From: an uncultured Paludibacter sp.
Lineage (GTDB): Bacteria; Bacteroidota; Bacteroidia; Bacteroidales; Paludibacteraceae
Direction of reading: 5' to 3'
NCBI GenBank assembly: GCA_937897985.1
Contig: CALCBD010000023.1
Span: 1-31,058, forward strand
DNA length: 31,058 nucleotides
The notes under the pieces are model-generated. The model searched no databases. It worked only from the letters and a program-made list of their open reading frames with translations, and had not been told where the DNA came from. Position 1 is the stretch's first letter. The number at the start of each line of letters is the position of its first letter. The position numbers were made by a program, and so were the translations under genes. Shown piece after piece: positions 8,504-18,026 of this stretch.

Positions 8504-9556
8504 CTATCTAAATATTGAAAGTAAGGATTCAATATTATAATTTTCATTTTTATTAATTATTCTTCCTTTTAAATTAATTGCATTTCTCATTGCACAAGCC
8601 ATTTGCACGAAATCTTTAACAGGAATGCAATAACCATTCACACCTTCAAAAATTTTTTGTTCAATAAAAGGTATGCATTTGGTAGCAACGACAGGTATAT
8701 TTAAATACATAGCTTCTAACATTACGTTTGGTAAACCCTCTGATATAGATGATAATAAGAAACAATCAGAGTTATAAATATAACGATATGGATTCTCAGT
8801 AAAACCGACAAAATGAATACTTTTTGTTAGTTTTTTTTCTTTTATGATTTTACTTAAGTATAATGAATAGTTTTTATCGTAAACAGATCCTAAAATATAA
8901 AGATTTGCTTTTCTATTTTCTTTATTTACAATTTCGAATGCATTTATCATTGTTTCGTAATCTTTAAATTGTCCAATACGGCCAACGGCAACAAATCTAA
9001 TTTCATCTGCATTAGAAAAAGGAGATGATTCTTCAATTTTTTTGTCTATATAGATTTTATCAACTGGATTATGAAACACTGTAATTAACTCCTTATTTAT
9101 TTGGTAATAATTAATCATTTCATTTTTCATTAATTCAGTTTGAGCAATAATTTTGTAGGAAAATCTATAAAAAATTCTTATTAAAAATCTTGATCCATCT
9201 AATTTTGATTTTGGCATAAAACCATGCCTTACAATTACTCTTAAATCTTTGATAAAAAAACTTGAAATAATTAACATAATGTTAATTAAACTTATTGAAG
9301 AGAATACATAAACAGGCTTTTCTTTCTTAATGATTTTGAATATAGAAAAAAATGAATTTCTCAACCTTTTTACTCCAATTTTTTCATAAGGTATTTCGTT
9401 AGGTATAAAATGTTCTAATTCAGAATTAGACCCAAGTTCTATAATAATATTCTTGATATTATAATTGTAATTATATAAAATCCGTGATATTGTTAATGTT
9501 ACTCTTTCACTTCCACCACATCCGTTTGTTGTAAAAAACAATATTTTTTGACACAT
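8504..9556 (-). CDS. GT4 family glycosyltransferase
   Basis: A 350-residue GT-B glycosyltransferase. The N-terminal motif TTNGCGGSERV has the Gly-Gly loop of GT4 enzymes. The C-terminal lobe contains VAVGRIGQFKDYETMINAF and the EX7E donor motif EGLPNVMLE, both canonical. It acts in the cytoplasm on the undecaprenyl-linked repeat unit; donor and acceptor are unknown. It starts 28 bp after the stop of the Wzy polymerase gene. The coding sequence is very rich in A and T, like the neighbouring wzy, asnB-like and wzx genes, suggesting this block was acquired as a unit. Confidence 0.92.
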   Translation of the reverse strand: MCQKILFFTTNGCGGSERVTLTISRILYNYNYNIKNIIIELGSNSELEHFIPNEIPYEKIGVKRLRNSFFSIFKIIKKEKPVYVFSSISLINIMLIISSFFIKDLRVIVRHGFMPKSKLDGSRFLIRIFYRFSYKIIAQTELMKNEMINYYQINKELITVFHNPVDKIYIDKKIEESSPFSNADEIRFVAVGRIGQFKDYETMINAFEIVNKENRKANLYILGSVYDKNYSLYLSKIIKEKKLTKSIHFVGFTENPYRYIYNSDCFLLSSISEGLPNVMLEAMYLNIPVVATKCIPFIEQKIFEGVNGYCIPVKDFVQMACAMRNAINLKGRIINKNENYNIESLLSIFR

Positions 9557-9584
9557 AAATTATGAAATTAATAAGATGACAAAA

Positions 9585-10829
9585 TCAGAATATTTTTTGA
9601 TTCTGTTTCTTTAATTTATTCAAATAAATTAGAGAATTATTGCTTTTTAAATGATTGTGTTTTCTTATCGAATTTTTTTTGTAGTTATTTGACATTGAGA
9701 AAGCAATAATATATGTGAAAATTATCCAAGCAATCTTTGTTCCTATAATTTGACCTGATAAAATCATTCCAAAAATTGGGAATAAGAGAACTAAAGGTAG
9801 CAATTCATTTTTATAATAATATGATTTTGCAGCGCTAACAATAACTCTTAAAAGAAATATTGAAAAGATTATCAAACCAACAACTCCAGTGTAACATAAG
9901 ATTTCGATAAAAACGTTATGCGGACTGGAATAAAAGCCCAATAATGGTTCAATATTTTTTGAATATCCAGTTTCGCCCTGACCAAACAATTGATTTTTTG
10001 AAATTAAATCGATTGAAGCTAACCATCTTATATCACGTCCAGATAAATCACCTTCATTAACTGTCGAGAATAAACGTGATAATAATACACTGTTTTTTAA
10101 GATAAATTGCCAAATTATTAAAGCAATGACAAATATTGGAACTATTTTTAATATTTTATTAATAGTAATATTTTTTCCCTGAAGTAAAAAATAAGTGATT
10201 AAACCTAAGATTAGACTAATAAAAGCTACTCTAGAACCAGTTTTAACCATGAAAATAAACATTATTGGAATAATCAAATAAAATAAATATCTGAACCTAT
10301 TTAAGTTTAATCTATTCTCTCTTACAATAACTAATAGTACTAAAATTGAAATTGCCAATTTTAAACCTAATTCATTTTGATTGTTATTTAAAACTGTAAT
10401 TCTATCTTCAAATGAACTATCAGTTTGTATACCAAACATATACATAACAGTAAATACAACTAAACTGATTGAAAAAACGAATAGACACTTTAGTAACAGT
10501 TTGTTTTCAATTCTTGAATGATTTAAGGAAACTAACATAATTATTAAATTCAAGAAAAAAGGAATATTGAAATATACTGAATATCCTTTTGATTGATTTA
10601 TATAATTCATATATGTCAAGATACCAAAAAAAATAAAAATTGGTACTAAAAACTTTTTATAATTTTTAATTGAAAAAAATAAAATAAATTCAGGTAATGT
10701 AGAAAATATATAAAGTAAAGCTGAAACTTTTGTTAAAAAAAAATCAATACCCGTGTTAAAAGGGTCCCACAACTCAAAATTAATAGAAAATATATAAATA
10801 AATAAAGTATATTTTTGTATTAGTTTCAT
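9585..10829 (-). CDS. wzy: Wzy-type polysaccharide polymerase (O-antigen ligase/polymerase family)
   Basis: A 414-residue integral membrane protein with about ten to twelve hydrophobic segments from residue 5 to about 380, and a charged cytoplasmic tail. The longest loop carries SGRDIRW and GQGETGYS, then SPHNVFIEILCYTGVVGL, which matches the Wzy_C/O-antigen ligase family pattern (Arg in the periplasmic loop and the HN...E...G motif). It would polymerise flipped repeat units at the periplasmic face. It sits between the AsnB-like gene (46 bp upstream) and a glycosyltransferase, in the same block as Wzx, as expected for a Wzx/Wzy-dependent pathway. Wzy proteins have low sequence conservation, so the assignment rests on topology, motif and context. 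Confidence 0.85.
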   Translation of the reverse strand: MKLIQKYTLFIYIFSINFELWDPFNTGIDFFLTKVSALLYIFSTLPEFILFFSIKNYKKFLVPIFIFFGILTYMNYINQSKGYSVYFNIPFFLNLIIMLVSLNHSRIENKLLLKCLFVFSISLVVFTVMYMFGIQTDSSFEDRITVLNNNQNELGLKLAISILVLLVIVRENRLNLNRFRYLFYLIIPIMFIFMVKTGSRVAFISLILGLITYFLLQGKNITINKILKIVPIFVIALIIWQFILKNSVLLSRLFSTVNEGDLSGRDIRWLASIDLISKNQLFGQGETGYSKNIEPLLGFYSSPHNVFIEILCYTGVVGLIIFSIFLLRVIVSAAKSYYYKNELLPLVLLFPIFGMILSGQIIGTKIAWIIFTYIIAFSMSNNYKKNSIRKHNHLKSNNSLIYLNKLKKQNQKIF

Positions 10830-10875
10830 TGTAAAAATTAGATATTATTGTTGTTATTTTTTTTATGTGAAAATA

Positions 10876-12765
10876 TTACATCCATTTTTTATACCATATT
10901 TGAAATTGAATGAGTTTCCAAATAATATCAACATTATAGAGTTTATTGTTTAAAAATTTATTGACTAAAATACTAACGAAATCTTGATCAAAAAATCCAG
11001 TTTCTTTTAAAACAGTTTTATTCAAATTATCATTTATTAAAAAAAATAAATCATCCTTTAACCAATTGTTAATTGGTAATGAAAATCCAGCTTTGGGCCG
11101 ATCCAATAATTCTTGAGGTACATATTTGTGAACAATATCTTTAAGTATCATTTTCTGAGTAAAACCATATTTATATTCATTTGGTAACTGTGCTACATAT
11201 TCAATAATTCTATGATCTAGATATGGTTCTCTACCTTCCAAAGATACAGACATTGTTGCCCTATCAACTTTTGTGAGTATATCATTTTGCAAATACATAG
11301 TATAATCAACTGCAAGTGCAATTGATAATTTATCATTAAAACCATCAAAATCTTTGTCATATGAAGTTGTTGAATATATTGGTTTATTGATAAACAATAA
11401 ATTTTGAATTTGTGAACTTAATTTTACAAATGGATAGTTTTTCAATAAGGTTTGAGGCAAATATTTATTGTCAACTTCTAATATTTTTGAGAGTACGTCC
11501 AATTTGTAGTTTAAATGATTTTGTTTCGGTATAATTTTCTTAAATTGATTAATTAGAAATAAAAATTCATTCTTAAAATTATTTGGGATAATATTAATTC
11601 TACTTAAATCATTTAGAAATGATTTATATGTTGAATAACCAGCAAATATCTCATCCCCAGCATCAGCCGAAAGTGCAACAGTCACTTTTTCTTTTGCTAA
11701 TTTACTTACTAATATTGTTGGTATTGCAGAACTATCTGCAAATGGTTCATCAAAATAATAAGGCAAAGATGGTATAATTTGTTGAGCATCATTAGTTGTA
11801 CAATAAAACTCTGTATGATCTGTTCCTAAATGTTTCGCAATATTTTTGGCATAAGGTGCTTCGTTATTACCCTCTTCAAAACCAATAGTAAAAGTCTTTA
11901 GCTTTTCTGTTTTATGGCATTGTAATAATGCTGTAACAGCGGTAGAATCATACCCTCCACTTAGAAAAACACCAACCGGAACATCTGATACCATTCGATA
12001 TTCAAATGCTGATGTAAGAAGTTTTTCAAGTTCATATTTTGCATCAATATATGAAATATCCAATTTTGGTAATCGATAATAGTCATCTACATCCCAATAT
12101 TTTTCAATTTTAAATGATTTATTACTAATATCAAATATAAATATATGCCCCGGTTCTAATTTTCTACAATTTTCAAAAATACAATTTGGTGATGGTATAT
12201 AACCAAAATCCATATATTGAAAAACGGCCTTTTCATTTATTTTTTTTTGAAAATTAGGGTGTTCGTGTAAAACCTTTAGTTCAGAAGCAAACATAAAAAG
12301 ATCATCTTTCCAATAATAAAACAAAGGTTTAACACCCGCTCTATCTCTAAATAATGAAATTTTATTAGTGTTTCTATCATATATGACAAAAACAAACATA
12401 CCAATAAATTTTGAAGCACATAAATTACCCCATTCTAAATAAGAATGCAAAATTACTTCTGTATCTGTTTCTGAAATAAACTTGTGTCCTTTTTTAATAA
12501 GTTCAATTTTTATTTCTTTGAAATTGTAAATTTCACCATTAAAAACGATAGTTAAATGATTAAAAATCATCGGTTGATGGCCTGCCATAGAAAGATCAAG
12601 AATTGATAATCTAGTGTGACCCAGTCCAATATTAGTTTGTCCTAATGAATATATAATACTTCCTTTATCATTCGGTCCCCTGTGATGTAAGGACGTAACC
12701 ATTTTATTTAATATACTAATATCACTAAAATTCTTATAATCGATAAATCCACAAATTCCACACAT
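10876..12765 (-). CDS. AsnB-like glutamine amidotransferase (probable uronic acid amidation)
   Basis: A 629-residue, full-length class II glutamine-dependent asparagine synthetase homologue. The glutaminase nucleophile is Cys2 (MCGICGF), with RLSILDLS at 52-59 and NGEIYNF at 76-82. The ATP-pyrophosphatase loop is SGGYDST at 269-275. Gln amide nitrogen is passed through a channel to an acyl-adenylate on the second domain. Within polysaccharide loci such proteins (for example WbpS) are thought to convert the carboxyl group of a uronic acid to an amide. The epimerase and UDP-HexNAc dehydrogenase at 20746-22994 would supply such a uronic acid. Housekeeping asparagine synthesis is the alternative, but the position between a glycosyltransferase and wzy favours sugar modification. 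Confidence 0.9.
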   Translation of the reverse strand: MCGICGFIDYKNFSDISILNKMVTSLHHRGPNDKGSIIYSLGQTNIGLGHTRLSILDLSMAGHQPMIFNHLTIVFNGEIYNFKEIKIELIKKGHKFISETDTEVILHSYLEWGNLCASKFIGMFVFVIYDRNTNKISLFRDRAGVKPLFYYWKDDLFMFASELKVLHEHPNFQKKINEKAVFQYMDFGYIPSPNCIFENCRKLEPGHIFIFDISNKSFKIEKYWDVDDYYRLPKLDISYIDAKYELEKLLTSAFEYRMVSDVPVGVFLSGGYDSTAVTALLQCHKTEKLKTFTIGFEEGNNEAPYAKNIAKHLGTDHTEFYCTTNDAQQIIPSLPYYFDEPFADSSAIPTILVSKLAKEKVTVALSADAGDEIFAGYSTYKSFLNDLSRINIIPNNFKNEFLFLINQFKKIIPKQNHLNYKLDVLSKILEVDNKYLPQTLLKNYPFVKLSSQIQNLLFINKPIYSTTSYDKDFDGFNDKLSIALAVDYTMYLQNDILTKVDRATMSVSLEGREPYLDHRIIEYVAQLPNEYKYGFTQKMILKDIVHKYVPQELLDRPKAGFSLPINNWLKDDLFFLINDNLNKTVLKETGFFDQDFVSILVNKFLNNKLYNVDIIWKLIQFQIWYKKWM

Positions 12766-12862
12766 ATGATAGTTTGTAAATAGTTTTGTACTAAAAAATT
12801 AATTATCAAAAGTTTTCGATAATTTCAAATTCTAGTATGTTTTATTTTAAATAAATTACTTT

Positions 12863-13852
12863 CTACTTAAGAATTTTATATTTTGTTATCAATATATTAA
12901 TACCAACTCTCACACCAAAATGTTTAATAACTTCAAATAAACATAAATATTTGTTATTATATAATGATTCAATTTTTTTTATTCGATAATGAGGAAAATA
13001 GTTATCGATGTAATATTCTTTAAGTCTAATAATGCATTCAGTTAATTTTTCTTTTTCTAAAAATTGAATTTTTGTAAGTTCTAAGAAAATCCATTTTTCG
13101 AAATAATCTATAAGATTTTTTGTAAATACTCTATTTGCATTGTATTTTATGATTATCTTATTTAATTGTTCAATTATTATTTTTTGATTTGTTATATACT
13201 CCAGTGACTTTATTGAATTTGTTAATGAATAATTATTTGTAAAATAAACATAATAAAATTCAGGAGTCAAATAAACTTTATTTGCTTTAAGCAAAATTTC
13301 AGTTGAATAAAGTAAATCTTCAGTCGAATTTATTCCGATTTCACTATAAATCAGATTATTTAATATACTACTTTTTACAATTTTATTGACTGTTGCTCCA
13401 AAAAAATATTTCTGAATTGTAAAAATATCTTTAGTAATTAATTTGTTGACAATTTGTTTTACATTGTATGTTTTGCCATCTTTATCAGCTTTCATATAAT
13501 TGAAAACAATTATATCTGCTTCAGATTCTTTAAATTTATTATGCAAATTCTCAAGAGTATTTGGTAAAATCCAATCATCTGAGTCCACTTGCATTATATA
13601 GTTTCCTGAAGAAGCTTTTATTCCAGATGTACGGGCACATGATAATTTTTTATTATATTCATGTTCAATTATAATTAATCGATTTTCACTTTTTTGATAA
13701 TTATAAAGTATTTGTAAACTATTATCTGTTGAAAAATCATCAACTGCTATTACTTCAAATGTACCAGAGAATTGTTGTTGAAAAATTGAATCAAGACATC
13801 TTGTAATATATTTTTCAACATTATAAACAGGTATTATAACTGATATGTCCAT
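12863..13852 (-). CDS. GT2 family glycosyltransferase
   Basis: A 329-residue GT-A fold inverting glycosyltransferase. It starts with the canonical SVIIPVYNVEKYI (4-16), has the Asp pair VDDFS at 37-41 and the metal/nucleotide-binding VDSDDW at 89-94. The C-terminal third is helical and basic, as usual for the acceptor part. It probably adds one sugar to the growing repeat unit on the cytoplasmic face. It begins 5 bp after the LicD-type gene, so the two are probably co-translated; this may mean that the sugar it adds is the one that LicD decorates. A gap of 97 bp, AT-rich and without recognisable signals, separates it from the AsnB-like gene. Confidence 0.93.
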   Translation of the reverse strand: MDISVIIPVYNVEKYITRCLDSIFQQQFSGTFEVIAVDDFSTDNSLQILYNYQKSENRLIIIEHEYNKKLSCARTSGIKASSGNYIMQVDSDDWILPNTLENLHNKFKESEADIIVFNYMKADKDGKTYNVKQIVNKLITKDIFTIQKYFFGATVNKIVKSSILNNLIYSEIGINSTEDLLYSTEILLKANKVYLTPEFYYVYFTNNYSLTNSIKSLEYITNQKIIIEQLNKIIIKYNANRVFTKNLIDYFEKWIFLELTKIQFLEKEKLTECIIRLKEYYIDNYFPHYRIKKIESLYNNKYLCLFEVIKHFGVRVGINILITKYKILK

Positions 13853-13857
13853 TCAAT

Positions 13858-14532
13858 TTATTTATTATATTCTATTAACGAAGGTTCAAATTCTTGAATC
13901 AATTTTATATTTTTGGGGTCTTTTATATAATTCCACTTTTTGTTAGGAATCATATAACTTTCGCCATAATTTTCTTTAAGATATAGGTCTGTGTTGTTAG
14001 GAACATTAACAATGACATTTTTAAATTTTGTACTCTTAAAACCTGTATTTGTGAAAGTAACTTCAAGAATATTAGTTTTATTATCAATTGTATAAAATGT
14101 ATGACATTTCATTTTTTCATTATCTGTAAAATGAAAGAAAATATCAATTTTTGTTGTTTCATATAACCATGACTGTTCAAAGCCAGATAATTTATTTGCA
14201 ACTTCAAATTGTTTTATTTTTTTAAATCCTGCATTAATAAGTGCATTTTCAAATTCTACTGAATAATCTTTAAAAAACATACCTAGGTCAATATCTGAAT
14301 CATGTTTTAAAAAATCATTTTCACGCACAGCACCCAAAAGTGTTCCAAAAGAAAGCCAACAATTCAATTTAAGATTTTCTGTAACTTCAAAGAATTTCAT
14401 TAATGCACGATCAGCATTTTTTAAGAATCGATTACTAATCTGTCTATTTAATTTATTTCTTTTATAAATAATATAAGGATGAAAAAACCATCTGATAATT
14501 TCATTACTTTTTAAGAAATTTATTAACCTCAT
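13858..14532 (-). CDS. LicD family phospho-/phosphonotransferase
   Basis: A 224-residue member of the LicD/fukutin nucleotidyltransferase-fold family. The signature is clear: LSFGTLLGAVRE (60-71) followed by HDSDIDLG (77-84), where Asp80 and Asp82 would bind the metal. Characterised LicD proteins move phosphocholine from CDP-choline to a sugar in teichoic acid or LPS. No choline or ethanolamine activation gene lies nearby. Instead the same run of genes encodes a cytidylyltransferase-PEP mutase, so a CMP-activated phosphonate such as HEP-CMP is the likeliest donor (inference). The ATG overlaps the wzx stop by 4 bp and the GT2 gene follows after 5 bp, fixing it in the phosphonate-flippase block. 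Alternatives are transfer of glycerol phosphate, ribitol phosphate or another phospho-alcohol. Confidence 0.9.
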   Translation of the reverse strand: MRLINFLKSNEIIRWFFHPYIIYKRNKLNRQISNRFLKNADRALMKFFEVTENLKLNCWLSFGTLLGAVRENDFLKHDSDIDLGMFFKDYSVEFENALINAGFKKIKQFEVANKLSGFEQSWLYETTKIDIFFHFTDNEKMKCHTFYTIDNKTNILEVTFTNTGFKSTKFKNVIVNVPNNTDLYLKENYGESYMIPNKKWNYIKDPKNIKLIQEFEPSLIEYNK

Positions 14533-15788
14533 AATAGTTTATATTTTTTAATATAAAAATAGCGATATATTACCATAAATATTGAAGAAATCGAAATTAT
14601 TAATGAAGCTTGATAGACTCCCCAGATATTTAGTAAAATTGCAAATATTGTAATTGTAGTAAATATTATGGTTTGATATATGACACTTTTATTAAATTCT
14701 ACTGATTTTCCCAGAACAACTAAAACTGTATTACCCAAAAAATAAGAAATTGCATACATGGGTAGGGAAAATGAAAGTAAGTATAATAAAATTTGTGAAT
14801 CTAACATTGCTGCACCACCAAGTATTAATATTATATATTTAGAAAATAAGCTAATAAGTAAAGCGAATATGATACTGCTAAAGACGACTATTTTTAAAAT
14901 CTTTTTTATAAATGATATATTTTTTTCACGTGCCATCTTTGGATAAATAGCATTATTTAACATTCCAAATGGTATAAGTGCCATATCAATAATTCTTTTA
15001 GCTAAATCATAATTTGCTACATCTTTCATTGTTAAAAAGAATCCAATTAAAACTGTATTTGATTCAGTGTTAAAAATTGAAGATACTCTTGATAAGAAAA
15101 ATGGAAAACTTGCTTTAAAATAACTGAAAACAATATTAAATCTTTCAATTTTAAAAGAAATATTATATTTATAAAAGACCAAATATGAACAATAAATTCC
15201 ACTAAAAAGTATTCCTAAAAAATTTAATATTGGTAACCATAAAACATCAGCATAACTATGAACTACAAAAAAAATCATTAGTGTAAAAAATAATCTTGAA
15301 ATTATATGCACATATGTAGTGTATTTCATTTTTTCAATCCCTTGAAAAAACCAAGTTGGTATTAAAAGGTCTCCTATACAAAAAGAGAAAGTTAATAAAT
15401 GAAATAAGAAATGAGAATTTAATTTACTTACCGTTAATAATAAAATCAGATAAATTGAAAAAGATAAAATCAGAAGTATAATTTTTATTATATATACACT
15501 CGAAACAATTTCAGAAAGTTTTTCTTTGTTTTTTATATTTTGTGCTATGTCTTTTGATGCAGATAAGTTAAAACCAAAATTAATTATAATAGTAAAATAG
15601 GTGACACTACTATTAGCAAACGCATATAAACCGTAAGTATCTTTCCCTAAAGTACGAATTAAATATGGGTAAGTAATTAAGGGAAGTAAAAGTGTGAAAA
15701 ATTGTGTAATAGAAAGAAAAGAAAAATTCACAAGAATTACTTTATGTTCAAACAATATCTTTTTAAAATATGAAACACTAATTTTCAT
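14529..15788 (-). CDS. wzx: Wzx-type lipid-linked oligosaccharide flippase
   Basis: A 419-residue membrane protein of the polysaccharide transporter (MATE-like/MOP) family with about twelve hydrophobic segments. The N-terminal pattern TQFFTLLLPLITYPYLIRTLGKDTYGLYAFANS is typical of Wzx in its order of hydrophobic stretch, Pro-Tyr-Leu-hydroxyl and Gly-x-x-Tyr-Gly. It would flip the undecaprenyl-diphosphate repeat unit to the periplasmic face. It overlaps the upstream alcohol dehydrogenase gene by 11 bp and the downstream licD-like gene by 4 bp, so the flippase is translated together with the phosphonate genes. This suggests that the decorated unit is its substrate. Very AT-rich coding sequence. 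Confidence 0.92.
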   Translation of the reverse strand: MKISVSYFKKILFEHKVILVNFSFLSITQFFTLLLPLITYPYLIRTLGKDTYGLYAFANSSVTYFTIIINFGFNLSASKDIAQNIKNKEKLSEIVSSVYIIKIILLILSFSIYLILLLTVSKLNSHFLFHLLTFSFCIGDLLIPTWFFQGIEKMKYTTYVHIISRLFFTLMIFFVVHSYADVLWLPILNFLGILFSGIYCSYLVFYKYNISFKIERFNIVFSYFKASFPFFLSRVSSIFNTESNTVLIGFFLTMKDVANYDLAKRIIDMALIPFGMLNNAIYPKMAREKNISFIKKILKIVVFSSIIFALLISLFSKYIILILGGAAMLDSQILLYLLSFSLPMYAISYFLGNTVLVVLGKSVEFNKSVIYQTIIFTTITIFAILLNIWGVYQASLIISISSIFMVIYRYFYIKKYKLL

Positions 15789-16890
15789 TTCTTACAAGGG
15801 ATATTAGGTAAATTAATTCTTGAGTTGAAATACGGCGTGGGTTATTTGCTAGTCTTTGTAAATTAATATTAGAAATTATTTTTTGGGGATCAAAGTTAAA
15901 TTTAAGTTTTAATCCTAATTTTTCAAAATAATCAATCATCAATTCTTGTGCATTTTCTGGTGAAGTTGCACCAATAATTTTATATACTTCGTTTATATTT
16001 TCTTTAACATGAATAACGCCTCTACCGTCTAAGCAGTTTTTTTTTGTAATATTGAAATTGAATTTGAGAAAATATGGTAGTGTTAATGCAACTGAATGAC
16101 CATGAGGTAAACCCAATATCTTTGTGTATGCATATGATAAAGCATGGGGTGCAGTTGTTTTCGCTATTTTTATAGCCATACCAGCTTGATGTGAGGCTGA
16201 AGCAACTTTTAAATGTGCAGTTAAATCGTTTGAATTAACAATTAGTGGTAAATTATTCCATAATACCTCTAATGCATTTATTGCATAAATTCTTGATTCT
16301 GATGTAGAATTTATACTCCAAATTGCTTCAATAGCTTGTGAAATTGCATCCACTCCTGAAACTACCTTTTGATATGAAGATTGAGAAATATGTAGTTCTG
16401 GATCAATAATAACAAAATTAGGTCTTAATTTAAAATTTTCAATTGAGAATTTTTTATCTCCAATATACATTACCGCAAAACTAGTAGCTTCACTACCACT
16501 ACCAGCAGTTGTTGGTATTGCTAAATGTTTAATTGGAAGTAAATTATTGTTTATTAAATTATCTTCGCTAATTCCATCAAAATTATGAAAATAATTTATA
16601 AGTTTTGCCATATCAATAACGCTACCTCCACCTACTGATATTATAATATCTGCCTTGGATTTTCTGAATAAAGTTATTCCTTTTAAAACATCATTTAAAT
16701 CAGGATTTATTTGAAAATCAGTAAAATGAGTTATCTCATAATCTTTCAAATATTTTTCAAAATTTTGTTTAGCTCCACATAAGACAAATGATTTTTTCCC
16801 ACTTACAAGGAAAATTTTTTTTATTTTTAAATCCATTAAGATACCGTATAATTCTTTAATTGAACCAGGGTATATTATTTTATTTTGCAT
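15778..16890 (-). CDS. Iron-type alcohol dehydrogenase, probable phosphonoacetaldehyde reductase
   Basis: A 370-residue group III (Fe-type) alcohol dehydrogenase. The cofactor motif GGGSVIDMAK is at 87-96 and TTAGSGSEAT at 127-136. Metal-site residues are Asp181 (VDAISQAIEA), His249 (TTAPHALSY) and His263 (GLPHGHS). At the position four residues after Asp181, where classical family members have His, there is Gln185. Homologues next to PEP mutase and phosphonopyruvate decarboxylase (PhpC, FomC type) reduce phosphonoacetaldehyde to 2-hydroxyethylphosphonate, and this gene starts 2 bp after the decarboxylase stop, giving the same three-gene set. It replaces the aminotransferase (AepZ) found in aminoethylphosphonate loci such as Bacteroides fragilis PS B. 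The biochemical call rests on context. Confidence 0.88.
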   Translation of the reverse strand: MQNKIIYPGSIKELYGILMDLKIKKIFLVSGKKSFVLCGAKQNFEKYLKDYEITHFTDFQINPDLNDVLKGITLFRKSKADIIISVGGGSVIDMAKLINYFHNFDGISEDNLINNNLLPIKHLAIPTTAGSGSEATSFAVMYIGDKKFSIENFKLRPNFVIIDPELHISQSSYQKVVSGVDAISQAIEAIWSINSTSESRIYAINALEVLWNNLPLIVNSNDLTAHLKVASASHQAGMAIKIAKTTAPHALSYAYTKILGLPHGHSVALTLPYFLKFNFNITKKNCLDGRGVIHVKENINEVYKIIGATSPENAQELMIDYFEKLGLKLKFNFDPQKIISNINLQRLANNPRRISTQELIYLISLVRNEN

Positions 16891-16892
16891 AT

Positions 16893-18014
16893 TTATTCAC
16901 TTATGTATGAAATAAGCAGTTCTTTGTTTTGTATTGGAGATAAAGTCGGTCTACCTAAATCTTTTCGGGCTCCTTTTTTTATCTTAATTTCTACAAACGA
17001 ACAAGAATCATTTTTTATAAATTCTGGAATTAATTTTTTAATTTCATTTTTGTCTTTAATTGAACCGAAGCTTTTAAAATTTAATCCTTCAACAATTCTA
17101 TTAAAATCAACGTTATGACCAATAGTTGGTTGACCACCTACAGAATCGTGAGCGCCATTATTAAACAGTATTATTTTAAAATTAGAAAGTCCAATATTAC
17201 CAGCTATCGCATAATTACCCAGATGCATAATTGCAGATCCATCACCATCAAAACAAAATACATTTTTGTCTGGTTTAGCTAAAGCCATACCTAACGCAAT
17301 TTGTGAAGTATGACCCATAGACCCTACTGTAAGAAAATCGGTTTTATGTGATTGATTATATTTTTCTCTTAATTCAAAAAGTTCCCTAGACAACATACCT
17401 GTTGTAGAAACTATTATTGAATTCTGTGGTATGTATTTTATTATCTCTTCCAAAGCTTCTTCCCTGCTCACATTAAATCTATCTTTTCCAGAATCAATTT
17501 TAAATTCACTAAATGAACCTTTTCTAACTAAAATAGCAACTGGACACGATAATCTAACAGCATTTTCAACTGAATTTTTAATAACCTTTTGGTAATCTGA
17601 AAACTGGTCAAGTATAAAAACCGGAATTTCCATACTATTTAACATTTCCTGAGTTATTCTTCCTTGTTTTATATGTTGAGGTTCATCTTTTGTACCAGGT
17701 TCACCTCTCCATCCAATTAATAATAACATAGGTATTGAATACACCTCTTTATCTGCTAATGACATTAGTGGATTCACAGCATTCCCAATTCCAGAATTTT
17801 GCATATAAATCATTGGAATTTTTTTTGTTGCAATTTGATAGCCTGTAGCTAATGAAATCGCACCTCCTTCATTTGAAGTTATAATATTCTTATTTTTCGG
17901 TGTCTTTAATGCAATATATGCACATATTTCTTTTAGTAATGAATCAGGTACACCCGTGAAGAAATCTATATTATTTTTTAATAATTCATTATAAAATTCT
18001 TTTACATCAATCAT
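16893..18014 (-). CDS. ppd: Phosphonopyruvate decarboxylase (ThDP-dependent)
   Basis: A 373-residue thiamine diphosphate enzyme of the Ppd/AepY/Fom2 type, of normal length. The ThDP-activating Glu is in NEGGAISLATGY (48-59). The second half carries the ThDP/Mg motif from GDGS (257-260) to NN (285-286), followed by the subfamily-typical AHDSVGGQPT (288-297). It decarboxylates phosphonopyruvate to phosphonoacetaldehyde, the irreversible step that drives PEP mutase forward. It lies 12 bp after the mutase gene and 2 bp before the alcohol dehydrogenase gene. A sulfopyruvate decarboxylase is a related possibility, but the PEP mutase next door makes phosphonopyruvate by far the likelier substrate. 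Confidence 0.94.
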   Translation of the reverse strand: MIDVKEFYNELLKNNIDFFTGVPDSLLKEICAYIALKTPKNKNIITSNEGGAISLATGYQIATKKIPMIYMQNSGIGNAVNPLMSLADKEVYSIPMLLLIGWRGEPGTKDEPQHIKQGRITQEMLNSMEIPVFILDQFSDYQKVIKNSVENAVRLSCPVAILVRKGSFSEFKIDSGKDRFNVSREEALEEIIKYIPQNSIIVSTTGMLSRELFELREKYNQSHKTDFLTVGSMGHTSQIALGMALAKPDKNVFCFDGDGSAIMHLGNYAIAGNIGLSNFKIILFNNGAHDSVGGQPTIGHNVDFNRIVEGLNFKSFGSIKDKNEIKKLIPEFIKNDSCSFVEIKIKKGARKDLGRPTLSPIQNKELLISYISE

Positions 18015-18026
18015 AACATAAATATT

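Noticed and set aside
10876..12765. Housekeeping asparagine synthetase
   Set aside because: The domains fit, but the position inside the wzx-wzy block favours sugar amidation; housekeeping function remains possible.
15778..18014. Aminoethylphosphonate pathway as in Bacteroides fragilis PS B
   Set aside because: There is no aminotransferase (AepZ) after the decarboxylase; an alcohol dehydrogenase takes that place, which points to hydroxyethylphosphonate.
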